Shown: in pieces, positions 33,020 to 41,911 of the stretch
Position numbering within the stretch: position 1 is the first letter of the stretch
How the letters are laid out: every line of letters starts with the position of its first letter
DNA from: Avimonas intestinalis
Lineage (GTDB): Bacteria; Bacillota; Clostridia; Oscillospirales; Acutalibacteraceae
DNA length: 63,479 nucleotides
Direction of reading: 5' to 3'
NCBI GenBank assembly: GCA_904380375.1
Contig: CAJFID010000013.1
Span: 1-63,479, forward strand
Translations under genes and position numbers: made by a program
Notes under the pieces: model-generated
Database searches by the model: none
Seen by the model: the letters and a program-made list of their open reading frames with translations, nothing else
What the model was told of the DNA's origin: nothing

Positions 33020-34579
33020 ATGGACAGCGGTCGCCGGCCGGATGGCTTGATCGGGAAAACGCTGGCCGCTATCCGCCGGGAAGGCCTGCTTTGCCCAGGG
33101 GATACCGTCCTGGTCGCCTTGTCCGGCGGGGCGGATTCGATGGCGCTGCTGGACGCGCTGCTGCGGCTGCGCGGTGCGCTCGGGCTGGCGGGGGTGGAGG
33201 CCGCGCACGTCCACCACGGCCTGCGTGGGCAAGAGGCCGACCGGGACGAGCGGTTTGTGCGGGACGCCTGCCGGCGGCTCGCCGTCCCCCTGCGCGTTTT
33301 CCATGTTGACGTCCGGCAGGCCGCGGCCGAAGCCGGGCGGGGGCTGGAGGAAACCGGCCGCCGCCTGCGGTACGCCTGCCTGGCCCGGGCGGCGGGGGAG
33401 ACGGGCGCGGTGGTAGCGGCGGCCCATACCCGGAGCGACAACGTCGAGACGGTGCTCCTGCATCTGGCCAGGGGCTGCGGCCTGCGCGGCCTGTGCGGGA
33501 TCCCCGCGCAGCGCCTCCTCCCGTGCGAGGAGGCGGAAGCGCCGGATGGCGGGGCGGGGGACGGGAAAGCGCCCTGCGCGGGAGGGGGCGTCCGTCTGGT
33601 CCGCCCCCTGATCGACTGCACCCGGCGGGAAGTGGAAGACTATTGCACCCGCCGGGGGATCGCCTATGTGACCGACAGCACCAACCGGGAGGAAGCCTAT
33701 GCCCGCAACCGGATCCGCCGCCGGGTGGTCCCGGAGCTGGAGCGGGTCAATCCTGGGCTGGAGACGGCCGTCGCCCGCCTGGTCAAGCGGGCGGGGCAGG
33801 ACGCCGCGTATCTTGAGGGGCAGGCGGCCGAAGCGCTGCAATCCGCCCGGCGGGAGGACGGCTTCGGCGGCTACGACCGGGAGAGGCTGCGCGCCCTGCC
33901 GGCCCCGCTGCGCTCCCGTGCGCTGGGGATGATCGCCGCAGGGGCCGGCTCGGATTATACCGAGGCGCAGGTTGAGGCGATGGAACGGCTTCTGGAAACG
34001 GGCGGCACGGCCTGCCTGGCCGGCGGCGTGCGGGTACGGGTATCCCAGGGCCGGGTGCGTGTCCTCCCCGGCGGGACGGAGCGGGGGAAGGCCCCTGCCG
34101 GCCCCGCAGGCGCAGACGGCGCGGGAAGCGGGTGGGAAAACCCGCCGGAAACACGGATACAGCCGGGGCTCCCCTTTGCTTTTTGTGGCAGAATGACCAT
34201 GCCCAGGCTGCTGCCTTTGGAGGAATATGAAAAGCATTTGAAAATTCACAAAAACTTATTAAAAAATGCACTGAACTATGATAAGATATCAGGGTACCTG
34301 GCTGTACGCTCCCGCCGGCCGGGGGATTCGTACCATCCCACCGGGCGGGGCGTGGGCAAGACGCTGAAAAAACTGCTGGGCGAAGCGGGGATCCCCGCGG
34401 AGCAGCGGGACCGGGTCCCGGTGTACTGCGACCGGCGTGGGATCGTGCTTGTCGGCGGCTTCGGCTGCGACGAGCGGGTGCGTGTCGGCCCGGACACGCG
34501 GCAGGTTTTGGTCTTTGAGCCTGCGGGTTCTCAGGTGCGGGGCGGCGGCCAACAGGCGCCGCCGGCCGGAAAGGAATGA
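33020..34579 (+). CDS. tilS: tRNA(Ile)-lysidine synthase
   Basis: The 519-aa enzyme makes lysidine at C34 of tRNA-Ile(CAU). The PP-loop SGGADSMAL lies near residue 34. HVHHGLRG, AAHTRSDNVET and the TilS C-terminal domain (GYLAVRSRRPGDSYHP then GVGKTLKKLL) follow. An AT-rich stretch near 34220-34290 stands out against its GC-rich surroundings, but the frame is intact. It overlaps hpt, the usual tilS-hpt-ftsH order. Confidence 0.93.
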   Translation: MDSGRRPDGLIGKTLAAIRREGLLCPGDTVLVALSGGADSMALLDALLRLRGALGLAGVEAAHVHHGLRGQEADRDERFVRDACRRLAVPLRVFHVDVRQAAAEAGRGLEETGRRLRYACLARAAGETGAVVAAAHTRSDNVETVLLHLARGCGLRGLCGIPAQRLLPCEEAEAPDGGAGDGKAPCAGGGVRLVRPLIDCTRREVEDYCTRRGIAYVTDSTNREEAYARNRIRRRVVPELERVNPGLETAVARLVKRAGQDAAYLEGQAAEALQSARREDGFGGYDRERLRALPAPLRSRALGMIAAGAGSDYTEAQVEAMERLLETGGTACLAGGVRVRVSQGRVRVLPGGTERGKAPAGPAGADGAGSGWENPPETRIQPGLPFAFCGRMTMPRLLPLEEYEKHLKIHKNLLKNALNYDKISGYLAVRSRRPGDSYHPTGRGVGKTLKKLLGEAGIPAEQRDRVPVYCDRRGIVLVGGFGCDERVRVGPDTRQVLVFEPAGSQVRGGGQQAPPAGKE

Positions 34580-34590
34580 AGGACATGGCT

Positions 34591-35133
34591 ATGATGAAGG
34601 ACGACATCGCCGAGGTGCTGTTCACCCAGGAACGGCTGGCGGAAATCGTAAAAGAAATGGGCAAACGCATCAGCAAGGATTACGAGGGCAAAAATCTGGT
34701 CATGATTAGTGTGTTGAAAGGCTCGCTGATCTTTATGGCGGATTTGATGCGGGCGGTCACCATCCCCTGCTCGATTGACTTTCTGTCGGTTTCCAGCTAC
34801 GGCTCCGGCACGACGACCACCGGGGAGGTGCGGATCCTCAAGGATCTGGACACGTCCCTTGAGGGCAAGGACGTGCTGGTGGTTGAGGATATCCTTGATT
34901 CGGGCGTGACGCTGTCCTTCCTGCTGAAAAACCTTTCCGCCCGCCATCCGGAGAGCATCCGCCTGTGTACCCTGCTGGATAAGCCGGAGCGGCGGCGGGT
35001 CGCCATTACGCCCGATTATGTGGGCGCGCAGGTGCCGGACAAATTCATTGTCGGCTACGGCCTGGATTACGCGGAAAAATACCGTAACCTGCCCTATATC
35101 GGCGTGCTGAAGCCGGAGATATACGCCGGCTGA
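34591..35133 (+). CDS. hpt: Hypoxanthine phosphoribosyltransferase
   Basis: The 180-aa purine-salvage enzyme has the PRPP loop VVEDILDSGVTL, an LKGSLIFMADL metal/pyrophosphate loop and the flexible-loop SSYGSGT. It converts hypoxanthine or guanine to IMP or GMP. In-frame ATGs occur at 34576 (ATGA overlap with tilS), 34585, 34591 and 34594. AAGGA lies 7 nt before 34591, so that start is chosen; coupling to tilS is likely either way. Confidence 0.92.
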   Translation: MMKDDIAEVLFTQERLAEIVKEMGKRISKDYEGKNLVMISVLKGSLIFMADLMRAVTIPCSIDFLSVSSYGSGTTTTGEVRILKDLDTSLEGKDVLVVEDILDSGVTLSFLLKNLSARHPESIRLCTLLDKPERRRVAITPDYVGAQVPDKFIVGYGLDYAEKYRNLPYIGVLKPEIYAG

Positions 35134-35196
35134 CGCCGTTTGAGGTCCCGGCACAGTTTTGCCGCGGCGTTCCGCGGCGCAAAGGAGTGATAGGCT

Positions 35197-37179
35197 TTGG
35201 AATCCAACAACAACGATTTCGGAAAGATCATACGGAACGTCGGTCTGGTCATCGGCATTCCGCTTTTGATTATGATCGCCGTATGGCTGGTGATGGATAC
35301 CCGCACCACCACGGATAAAACCATGTATTCGGATATTGTCTCCTATTTCCAGGAGGACAAGGTGGCAAAATTCGACCTTGACCTGGGGGACGGCACCCTG
35401 CTGCTGACCCTGCGGGAGGAATACCGCCAGGATGTCAACGGCGACGGCGTGGTGGACGACAGGGACATTATCCGGTATTCCGTGCCGAACACCAGCCTTT
35501 TTGTGGAGGCCATTGAGCCGATCGTCCTGAACCACAATGCGGAAAACCCGGACGACGCGATTGTCTTTGATTACCAGCCGGTGGGCGAGGTGCCCTGGAT
35601 CGTCAACCTGCTGCCCTCCCTGCTGATCATCGTCTTTTTTATCGTGATGTGGGTGATGATGCGCCGCTCGCTCAACTCGATTGACGGCGGCAAGGCGATG
35701 GGCTTCGGCAAGGCACGGGTCAAGCAGCCGGCGGACGAAAAGCGCAAGACCACCTTTGCCGATGTGGCCGGTGCGGATGAGGAAAAGGAAGAGCTGCGGG
35801 AGATCGTAGACTTCCTGAAATCCCCCAAGAAGTTTAAGGAGCTCGGCGCGCGCGTCCCGAAGGGAGTGCTGCTCGTCGGCCCTCCCGGCACCGGTAAAAC
35901 CCTGCTGGCCCGCGCGGTCGCGGGCGAGGCGGGCGTCCCCTTCTTTTCGATTTCCGGTTCGGATTTTGTGGAGATGTACGTCGGCGTCGGCGCCTCCCGC
36001 GTGCGCGACCTGTTTGACCAGGCCAAGAAGAATTCCCCCTGCATCATCTTTATTGACGAGATTGACGCGGTCGGCCGCCAGCGCGGCGCCGGCCTTGGCG
36101 GCGGCCACGACGAGCGGGAGCAGACCCTCAACCAGCTGCTGGTTGAGATGGACGGCTTCGGCGCAAACGAGGGCGTCATCATGATCGCAGCGACCAACCG
36201 GCCGGATATCCTTGACCCCGCGCTGATGCGCCCGGGCCGCTTTGACCGGCAGATTGTGGTGAATTATCCCGACGTCAAAGGGCGGGAGGAGATCCTCAAG
36301 GTCCATGCCCGCGGCAAGCCGCTGGCTCCCGACGTGGATCTTTCCGTCATCGCCAAATCAACCGCCGGCTTTACCGGCGCAGACCTTGAGAACCTGCTCA
36401 ACGAGGCGGCCCTTTTGGCCGCGCGCAAGAACCTGCACTCGATCACCATGCCGGAGATTGAGGAGGCCACCATCAAGGTGGTTATGGGTACTGAGAAGCG
36501 CAGCCACGTTATCAACGACAAGGAAAAGAAGCTGACCGCCTATCATGAGGCGGGCCACGCGGTCGTCACCTATTACTCCCCCACACAGGATCCCGTGCAC
36601 CAGATCTCGGTCATTCCCCGCGGTATGGCGGGAGGCTATACCATGAGCCTGCCGGAGCACGATAAGTCCTACCGGCTCAAGAAAGAGATGCTGGAGGACA
36701 TCCAGGTCCTGCTGGGCGGCCGGGTCGCGGAGGCGCTGGTGCTGGACGATATTTCGACCGGCGCGTCCAACGACATTGAGCGGGCGACCGAAACCGCCCG
36801 GAACATGGTCATCAAATACGGCATGACCGAGCGGCTGGGGCCGATCCTGTACGGCTCCTCCGATTCCAACGAGATCTTCCTGGGCCGCGATTTTGGCCAT
36901 ACCCGCAACTATTCCGAAGAGGTGGCGGCGGAGATCGACGAGGAGATCAAGGCGATCATCACCAGCGCCTATGCGGAGACGGAGCGCAAGCTGACGGAGC
37001 ATATCGATAAGCTGCACAAGGTCGCCCAGTACCTCTTCCACCATGAGAAGCTGGACGGCGACCAGTTCGACAAGCTGATGAAGGACGAGGCCCTCCCGGA
37101 CGCGGGCGATCTGCCGGCGGTTCCCGAGGTCCCGCCGCTTGGCGATCAGGAGGACGGGGAGCAAAGCCCCGAGCCGTAA
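35197..37179 (+). CDS. ftsH: ATP-dependent zinc metalloprotease FtsH
   Basis: The 660-aa membrane AAA+ protease has two N-terminal helices (about 12-32 and 132-155) flanking an extracytoplasmic domain. Walker A GPPGTGKT lies near 228, Walker B IIFIDEIDAVG, the SRH region NRPDILDPALMRPGRFDRQ (19 residues), and the zinc motif HEAGH near 450. It degrades unfolded membrane and regulatory proteins. The start is TTG at 35197 with AAAGGAG 9 nt upstream. A GC-rich hairpin (GCCGCGG/CCGCGGC) sits just before that site. Confidence 0.96.
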   Translation: MESNNNDFGKIIRNVGLVIGIPLLIMIAVWLVMDTRTTTDKTMYSDIVSYFQEDKVAKFDLDLGDGTLLLTLREEYRQDVNGDGVVDDRDIIRYSVPNTSLFVEAIEPIVLNHNAENPDDAIVFDYQPVGEVPWIVNLLPSLLIIVFFIVMWVMMRRSLNSIDGGKAMGFGKARVKQPADEKRKTTFADVAGADEEKEELREIVDFLKSPKKFKELGARVPKGVLLVGPPGTGKTLLARAVAGEAGVPFFSISGSDFVEMYVGVGASRVRDLFDQAKKNSPCIIFIDEIDAVGRQRGAGLGGGHDEREQTLNQLLVEMDGFGANEGVIMIAATNRPDILDPALMRPGRFDRQIVVNYPDVKGREEILKVHARGKPLAPDVDLSVIAKSTAGFTGADLENLLNEAALLAARKNLHSITMPEIEEATIKVVMGTEKRSHVINDKEKKLTAYHEAGHAVVTYYSPTQDPVHQISVIPRGMAGGYTMSLPEHDKSYRLKKEMLEDIQVLLGGRVAEALVLDDISTGASNDIERATETARNMVIKYGMTERLGPILYGSSDSNEIFLGRDFGHTRNYSEEVAAEIDEEIKAIITSAYAETERKLTEHIDKLHKVAQYLFHHEKLDGDQFDKLMKDEALPDAGDLPAVPEVPPLGDQEDGEQSPEP

Positions 37180-37246
37180 GCTTTTAGGGCGGTGCCCCCG
37201 CGCCGTGATGCAAGGCACCCCGCCTTTGGGATCCCAGATAACGAAC

Positions 37247-37286
37247 AACCCCCCGGTGCTGCGGCTGCAGCGCCGGGGGGTTCTAT
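37247..37286 (+). terminator. Terminator of the rplI-to-ftsH region
   Basis: AACCCCCCGG pairs with CCGGGGGGTT, extended inward by GCTGC/GCAGC with one wobble. The tail is TTCTATT. It lies 68 nt after the ftsH stop. Confidence 0.85.
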
Positions 37287-37287
37287 T

Positions 37288-37990
37288 AACGCTTAAGCGA
37301 AAAGAGAACCCCCGGTTATACCGGGGGGAGAAAAACTTTAGCGAAAGAAAAAACCAACTGATGTAAAATAGTAAATGGTTTGGCGACCGCATTACTAAAG
37401 AGGAGAGATAAAAGAGTCAGCACATACAAAATGGAGATGCGAGTATCACATCGGTTCGCACCGAAGTATCGTCGAAAAGAGATATATGGGAAGTTAAAAG
37501 CAGATATTGGGCAAATACTGCGAAAGCTATGCGAAGAGAAGAAAGTGGAAATATTAGAAGCACAAGCGTGTCCCGAGCATATTCACATGCTGGTAAGTGT
37601 TCCGCCATATCTAAGTATAGCACAATTCATGGGGTATCTCAAGGGAAAGAGTAGTCTCATGATATTTGACCGGTATGCACACTTAAAGTGCAAATATGGG
37701 AGCAGGCACTTTTGGGCCAGAGGGTACTTTGTGGATACAGTGGGGCGAAATGAACGCGCAATGAAAGAATACATAAAGAACCAACTGGAGGAAGATTACA
37801 CGAAGGATCCGATGACCATGAAAGAGTACATCGACCTGTTTACGGGTAGCAAGAACAAGTAGGAAAAAAGAACAGCCGCTTAAGCGGCTGCCCGAAATGG
37901 TAATGCGGTGTCAAACTTCCATGTCCCTTTAGGGACTAAGTCCGTATTTGGTCCTTCCAGGGCCTGTGCATACCACCAGTTCACTGGTGG
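37288..37990 (+). mobile_element. Decayed IS200/IS605-type element
   Basis: The element holds a frameshifted Y1 transposase gene. At the left end there is a hairpin CCCCCGG-TTATA-CCGGGGG (37309-37327) and a CGCTTAAGCG palindrome. At the right end there are CAGCCGCTTAAGCGGCTG (37872-37889), GTCCCT/AGGGAC near 37923, and CCACCAG-TTCA-CTGGTGG (37973-37990). Such subterminal hairpins are typical of single-strand HUH transposons. Base composition is AT-richer than the neighbours. Exact ends cannot be fixed from this sequence alone. Confidence 0.78.
37399..37862 (+). pseudogene. Frameshifted IS200-type Y1 transposase (tnpA)
   Basis: The HUH motif HIHML, the FMGYLKGKSSLMIF stretch, RHFWARGYFVDTVG and the catalytic-Tyr helix EYIKNQ all match IS200-type TnpA. 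The first strand (SAHTKWRCEYHI) lies in a different frame, and the frame changes at about 37451 to FAPKYRRKEIYG. One missing base in CACATCG-GTTCGC explains this. The N-terminal frame has a stop at 37396 and no ATG/GTG/TTG start after it. An uninterrupted frame from a TTG at 37380 exists but replaces the first strand with unrelated residues. It is most likely inactive. Confidence 0.75.
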
Positions 37991-38120
37991 CTTTGATTCC
38001 AAGGGGGTACGGGCAGGTGCGAACAGGTGGTGGAAAAATGATCAATAGCAAAAGTTGGCAGCCCCGCCCCGGCTAATTGTACGGGAACCCCTTGCCTGCC
38101 TTTAGGCCAGCCGGATTGCC
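37991..38120. other. Short spacer after the IS200 remnant
   Basis: The sequence between the right-end hairpin and the FakA-like gene has no ORF with a start signal. The repeated GGTGCGAACAGGTGG-type motif at 38010-38035 was noticed without a function. Confidence 0.4.
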
Positions 38121-38372
38121 TCAGCCGTGCAGCCCTTCCGACTGGCGGGCCATGTTTTCCACCACGATGTCGTGGATATCGCCCAGGGAGGCACCGTACT
38201 CGAGGACCCTCCAGGGGGTGTTGGTATGGAAATGGATCTTTATCAGGCTTTCATCCCCCACCGCCAGCAGGCAGTCCCCCTCTATGTTTTGCTCAATGTA
38301 GTCGTGGATTTCGTCCTCGGACAGGTTTTCCCCTTCTATCAGAAGCTGGGTGTCAAAGCGATATGCGATCAT
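38121..38372 (-). CDS. Stand-alone FakA/DAK-like C-terminal domain protein
   Basis: The 83-aa protein resembles the segment of the FakA/YloV (DAK1_2) family written as GD-x-L-x-x-x-GDE-x-L-x-K-x-H-x-HT-N: here GDCLLAVGDESLIKIHFHTN followed by PWRVLEYGASLGDIHDIVVENM. In FakA this part binds the fatty-acid-binding protein side; a stand-alone copy could be an accessory or decoy domain. AAGGAG lies 7 nt before the ATG at 38372. Clostridial genomes do contain such small proteins, so it is not necessarily a fragment. Confidence 0.72.
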   Translation of the reverse strand: MIAYRFDTQLLIEGENLSEDEIHDYIEQNIEGDCLLAVGDESLIKIHFHTNTPWRVLEYGASLGDIHDIVVENMARQSEGLHG

Positions 38373-38696
38373 CGCCCTTCTCCTTTCTCGTCCTTGCTTT
38401 TTCTGGATTATTGACGGCTCCCGGATTTTTTCCATTCTAATATACCCCATTTCCTCAGGCCTGGCAAGTCAGGCACTCAGGCCGGAGGCCCGCGCGAGAG
38501 CATGGGGGTGAAGAGCCGGGGCCAAGCCGGGAAAACGGTCGCGGCGGCCGGCTTCCCCGGCCGCCGCCGCGGAGGCAAAAACCGGGTGTGGAACGGTGAA
38601 AAAGCAAGGATATCCGAGCATTTTCGAGGAATTTTCATAAATTTCGGGTGTAAATCGCCCGGAAGTGAGAGAAAATCAAAAAAATCACAATTTATA
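38373..38696. other. Intergenic region before the potA promoter
   Basis: About 320 bp with GC-rich left and AT-rich right halves. A frame at 38502-38708 is open but has no family resemblance and runs through the promoter. No RNA was recognised. Confidence 0.4.
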
Positions 38697-38725
38697 TTGA
38701 CATTTTAATAAAAAGCCCCTATATT
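38697..38725 (+). promoter_or_regulatory. Promoter of the potABCD operon
   Basis: TTGACA (38697-38702) and TATATT (38720-38725) are 17 bp apart. The expected leader is about 215 nt. Confidence 0.8.
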
Positions 38726-38731
38726 GTTATT

Positions 38732-38945
38732 TGTTGCCCAAAGAGGGGCAATGCATCTATAAAATAAGCGGAATCCGCGCACGCCGCAGTTCGCCGTTTC
38801 CCGGCAGGACTGTGAAAAACCCTTTGCGGAGGGCGTTGTCAGAGAGACCGCGGTTTTCCAGCCCCGATCAGGAGGACGCGGGGAACGGGAAAGCTCCATA
38901 CCGGCCAGGAGAAAAAAGACCGGTATCAACCGCAAAGGGGGATGC
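38732..38945 (+). other. Structured 5' leader of potA
   Basis: The leader contains TTGCCC/GGGCAA (about 38732-38751), a CCCCG...CGGGG hairpin enclosing an AGGAGG (38861-38882) and TACCGG/CCGGTA (38898-38926) just before the real ribosome binding site. No known riboswitch core was recognised. Confidence 0.4.
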
Positions 38946-40094
38946 ATGATGGAAAAGGAAATTATCAAACTCAAAGACATCGCGGTATCGTTTGACGGTG
39001 AACCGGTGCTGAATGGCTTGGACCTCAGCATCCGGGATGGGGAGTTCGTCACCTTGCTCGGCCCTTCCGGCTGCGGCAAGACGACGACGCTGAGGATTAT
39101 CGGCGGCTTCGTCACACCCGACCACGGCGATGTCTTTTTTGACGGCAAACGCATCAACGACCTCCCCGCCTACCGTCGGCCGGTCAACACCATTTTCCAG
39201 CGGTACGCCCTGTTCCCGCATATGAACGTGTATGAAAACGTGGCGTTCGGCATGCGGGTGCAGAAGAAGAGGCGGGACGAGATCCGCAAAACGGTGGAGG
39301 AGATGCTGGCGCTGGTCAACCTCAAGGGGTTTGAAAAGCGCGGGGTCAACACCCTTTCCGGCGGGCAGCAGCAGCGGGTGGCGATTGCCCGCGCCCTGGC
39401 CAACAACCCCAAGGTGCTCCTGCTGGACGAGCCGCTGGCGGCGCTCGACCTCAAGCTGCGCAAGGATATGCAGGTGGAGCTGAAAAACATCCAGAAAAGC
39501 CTGGGCATTACGTTTATCTATGTCACCCATGACCAGGAGGAAGCGCTGTCAATGTCCGACACCGTGGTGGTCATGGACGGCGGCCAGATCCAGCAGATCG
39601 GCACCCCGCAGGATATCTATAACGAACCGGAAAACGCCTTCGTGGCGGATTTCATCGGGGAGAGCAATATCCTGGACGGCATTATGCACGAGGATTACCT
39701 GGTGGAATTCTTCGGGCGGAAATTCCGCTGCCTTGACGCGGGCTTTGGCAAGGACGAGCCGGTTGACGTGGTCATCCGGCCGGAGGATATTGATATTGTG
39801 GAGCCGGAAAAGGGCCACCTGACGGGGACCGTGACCGGCGTGACCTTCAAGGGCGTGCATTTTGAAACCATCGTCGACTTTAAGGGGTTCAAATGGATGA
39901 TCCAGACCACCGACTATTACGAGGTCGGACGGCTGATCGGAATCGTCTTAAACCCCGAGGACATCCACATTATGAAAAAGTCGGCGTATTCCGGGATGTT
40001 CGGCGATTACAGCTCCTATTCGGAGGAGTTCGATGAGTTGGCCGACCCGGAGGCGGACCTGGTGCAGGAAGGCGTTGACGAGGAAAACATCTAA
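38946..40094 (+). CDS. potA: Spermidine/putrescine ABC transporter ATPase
   Basis: The 382-aa ATPase has Walker A GPSGCGKTT, the Q loop NTIFQRYALFPHM, the signature LSGGQQQRVAIARAL, Walker B VLLLDEPL and the switch His in VTHDQEEAL. A C-terminal TOBE-like regulatory domain (about 270-355) follows. The end is acidic (SYSEEFDELADPEAD). It energises polyamine uptake with PotB, PotC and PotD encoded downstream. AAAGGGGG precedes two adjacent ATGs at 38946 and 38949. Confidence 0.94.
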   Translation: MMEKEIIKLKDIAVSFDGEPVLNGLDLSIRDGEFVTLLGPSGCGKTTTLRIIGGFVTPDHGDVFFDGKRINDLPAYRRPVNTIFQRYALFPHMNVYENVAFGMRVQKKRRDEIRKTVEEMLALVNLKGFEKRGVNTLSGGQQQRVAIARALANNPKVLLLDEPLAALDLKLRKDMQVELKNIQKSLGITFIYVTHDQEEALSMSDTVVVMDGGQIQQIGTPQDIYNEPENAFVADFIGESNILDGIMHEDYLVEFFGRKFRCLDAGFGKDEPVDVVIRPEDIDIVEPEKGHLTGTVTGVTFKGVHFETIVDFKGFKWMIQTTDYYEVGRLIGIVLNPEDIHIMKKSAYSGMFGDYSSYSEEFDELADPEADLVQEGVDEENI

Positions 40095-40219
40095 GCCGGT
40101 TTTTCCGCCGCTTCCTATCGGGCTTTCCGGAATATCCTGGAAGCCCGCGCTGTCCGTCCTTTGCCGCCTGCGGGCCGGGAAGCCGGCGCGGGCGCTGTTT
40201 GAGAAAGGATGCAGGCTCT

Positions 40220-41035
40220 ATGATGAAGAACCGTTCGGCCGCCGCGCCGTTTACGGTGTGGATGCTGCTGTTCACCATCGTCCCGCTGGGCGTGGTGGTG
40301 TGGTTTGCGTTCACCGATGGCGCCGGCCATTTTACCTTGGATAATATTGCGGCGATCAAAGGGCACCTGGGCACCCTGGCCTATTCGCTCGCCCTGGGCG
40401 CCCTGGCCACGGTGATCTGCCTTCTGCTGGCTTATCCCCTGGCCTACAGCATCTCCCGCAAAACGGAGCGGGTGCAGCAGACCATGGTGATGATCATCAT
40501 GCTGCCGATGTGGATGAATTTCCTGCTGCGCACCTACGCGTGGATGACGCTGCTTGAGAACAACGGGCTGATCAACCGCTTCTTGGGGCTGTTCGGCATC
40601 GGGCCGCTGTCGATGATCAACACCAGCGGGGCGGTGGTGCTCGGGATGGTCTACAATTTTCTGCCCTTCATGGTGCTGCCGCTGTATTCGGTGATGACCA
40701 AGATTGATACCCGGATCATTGAAGCGGCGCAGGATCTGGGCTCGAACGGCTGGCAGGTCTTCCGCAGGGTGATCCTGCCGCTGTCGGTGCCGGGGATCGT
40801 CTCCGGCATCACGATGGTTTTCGTCCCGGCGGTGAGCACCTTTGTCATTACCAAGCTCCTCGGCGGCAGCAAAACGCAGATGATCGGCGATACGATTGAG
40901 ACGATGTTTATCGGCCAGGCGGCAAATTACAATGTGGGCGCGGCCCTCTCCCTGGTGTTGATGGTGCTCATCCTTTTGTGCATGGCCTTCATGGGGATGG
41001 TTGATAAGGAGGAAGAAGGGGGTCTGGCCGTATGA
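40220..41035 (+). CDS. potB: Spermidine/putrescine ABC transporter permease
   Basis: The 271-aa protein has six membrane helices and the permease EAA loop EAAQDLGSNGWQVFRRVILPL. MMIIMLPMWMNFLLRTYAW (part) is typical of PotB. The start is ATG at 40220, about 10 nt after AGAAAGGA; a TTG at 40199 overlaps that site. It forms the channel with PotC and overlaps potC by 4 nt. Confidence 0.93.
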   Translation: MMKNRSAAAPFTVWMLLFTIVPLGVVVWFAFTDGAGHFTLDNIAAIKGHLGTLAYSLALGALATVICLLLAYPLAYSISRKTERVQQTMVMIIMLPMWMNFLLRTYAWMTLLENNGLINRFLGLFGIGPLSMINTSGAVVLGMVYNFLPFMVLPLYSVMTKIDTRIIEAAQDLGSNGWQVFRRVILPLSVPGIVSGITMVFVPAVSTFVITKLLGGSKTQMIGDTIETMFIGQAANYNVGAALSLVLMVLILLCMAFMGMVDKEEEGGLAV

Positions 41036-41850
41036 AAACCCTTTCCAAAATCTACAACGGGCTGATTTTCCTGTTCCTGTACGCGCCCATCGTGGTGCTG
41101 ATTGTGTTTTCCTTCAACGACAGCCGCAGCCGTTCGGTCTGGCACGGCTACATCAGTCTGCGGTGGTATGAAGAACTGTTCCGCGATAAGGAGATCCTCA
41201 ACGCGCTCCTCGTTACCCTGACGGTGGCGGTGATCGCGACGGTGGCGGCGACCATCATCGGCACTGCGGCGGCGGTGGGGATGCATGGGATGAACGCCAA
41301 GCTCCGCCGGGTTATGATGGCGGTCAACAACATCCCGATGGTCAACCCAGAGATCGTGACCGGCATCTCGCTGCTGCTGCTGTTCGCCTTTATTTACCGG
41401 GCCACGGGGTGGTTCCAGCTCGGGTACGGCACGCTGCTGATTTCCCACATCACCTTCTGCATCCCCTATGTGGTTTTGCAGGTGATGCCCAAGCTGCGGC
41501 AGATGAACCCCCATATGTACGAGGCGGCCCTTGACCTAGGCTGCCGCCCCTTCCCGGCCTTTTTCAAGGTGATGCTGCCGGAGATCCTGCCCGGCGTGGT
41601 CACCGGGGCGCTCATGGCGTTCACCATGTCGCTGGACGATTTTGTCATCAGCCTGTTTACCTCCGGCTCCTCGGCGCAGAATCTGTCGGTGACGATTTAT
41701 TCTATGGTTAAGCGGCGCGTCACGCCGGAGATCAACGCGCTTTCCACCCTCATGTTCGGCGCGGTGCTGATCCTGCTGATCCTGGTCAACGTATCCCAGA
41801 TCCGCGGGCAGTCCAAGACGCAGCGGCCGGGGGTTATTGCGGGACGGTAA
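41032..41850 (+). CDS. potC: Spermidine/putrescine ABC transporter permease
   Basis: The 272-aa protein has six membrane helices and the EAA loop YEAALDLGCRPFPAFFKVMLPEI. LDDFVISLFTSG is the conserved PotC stretch near helix 5. The ATGA overlap with potB indicates coupled translation. Confidence 0.94.
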   Translation: MKTLSKIYNGLIFLFLYAPIVVLIVFSFNDSRSRSVWHGYISLRWYEELFRDKEILNALLVTLTVAVIATVAATIIGTAAAVGMHGMNAKLRRVMMAVNNIPMVNPEIVTGISLLLLFAFIYRATGWFQLGYGTLLISHITFCIPYVVLQVMPKLRQMNPHMYEAALDLGCRPFPAFFKVMLPEILPGVVTGALMAFTMSLDDFVISLFTSGSSAQNLSVTIYSMVKRRVTPEINALSTLMFGAVLILLILVNVSQIRGQSKTQRPGVIAGR

Positions 41851-41911
41851 GCTGCCGGCACACCCGTGCGGCGTAAAAATATACCGATTTTTTTGTAAGG
41901 GAGATAGGTAG

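Noticed and set aside
37863..38000. Guide (omega) RNA of a TnpB system
   Set aside because: The hairpins fit IS200 right-end structures and no tnpB gene is present.
38502..38708. 68-codon frame before potA
   Set aside because: It overlaps the potA promoter and resembles no family.
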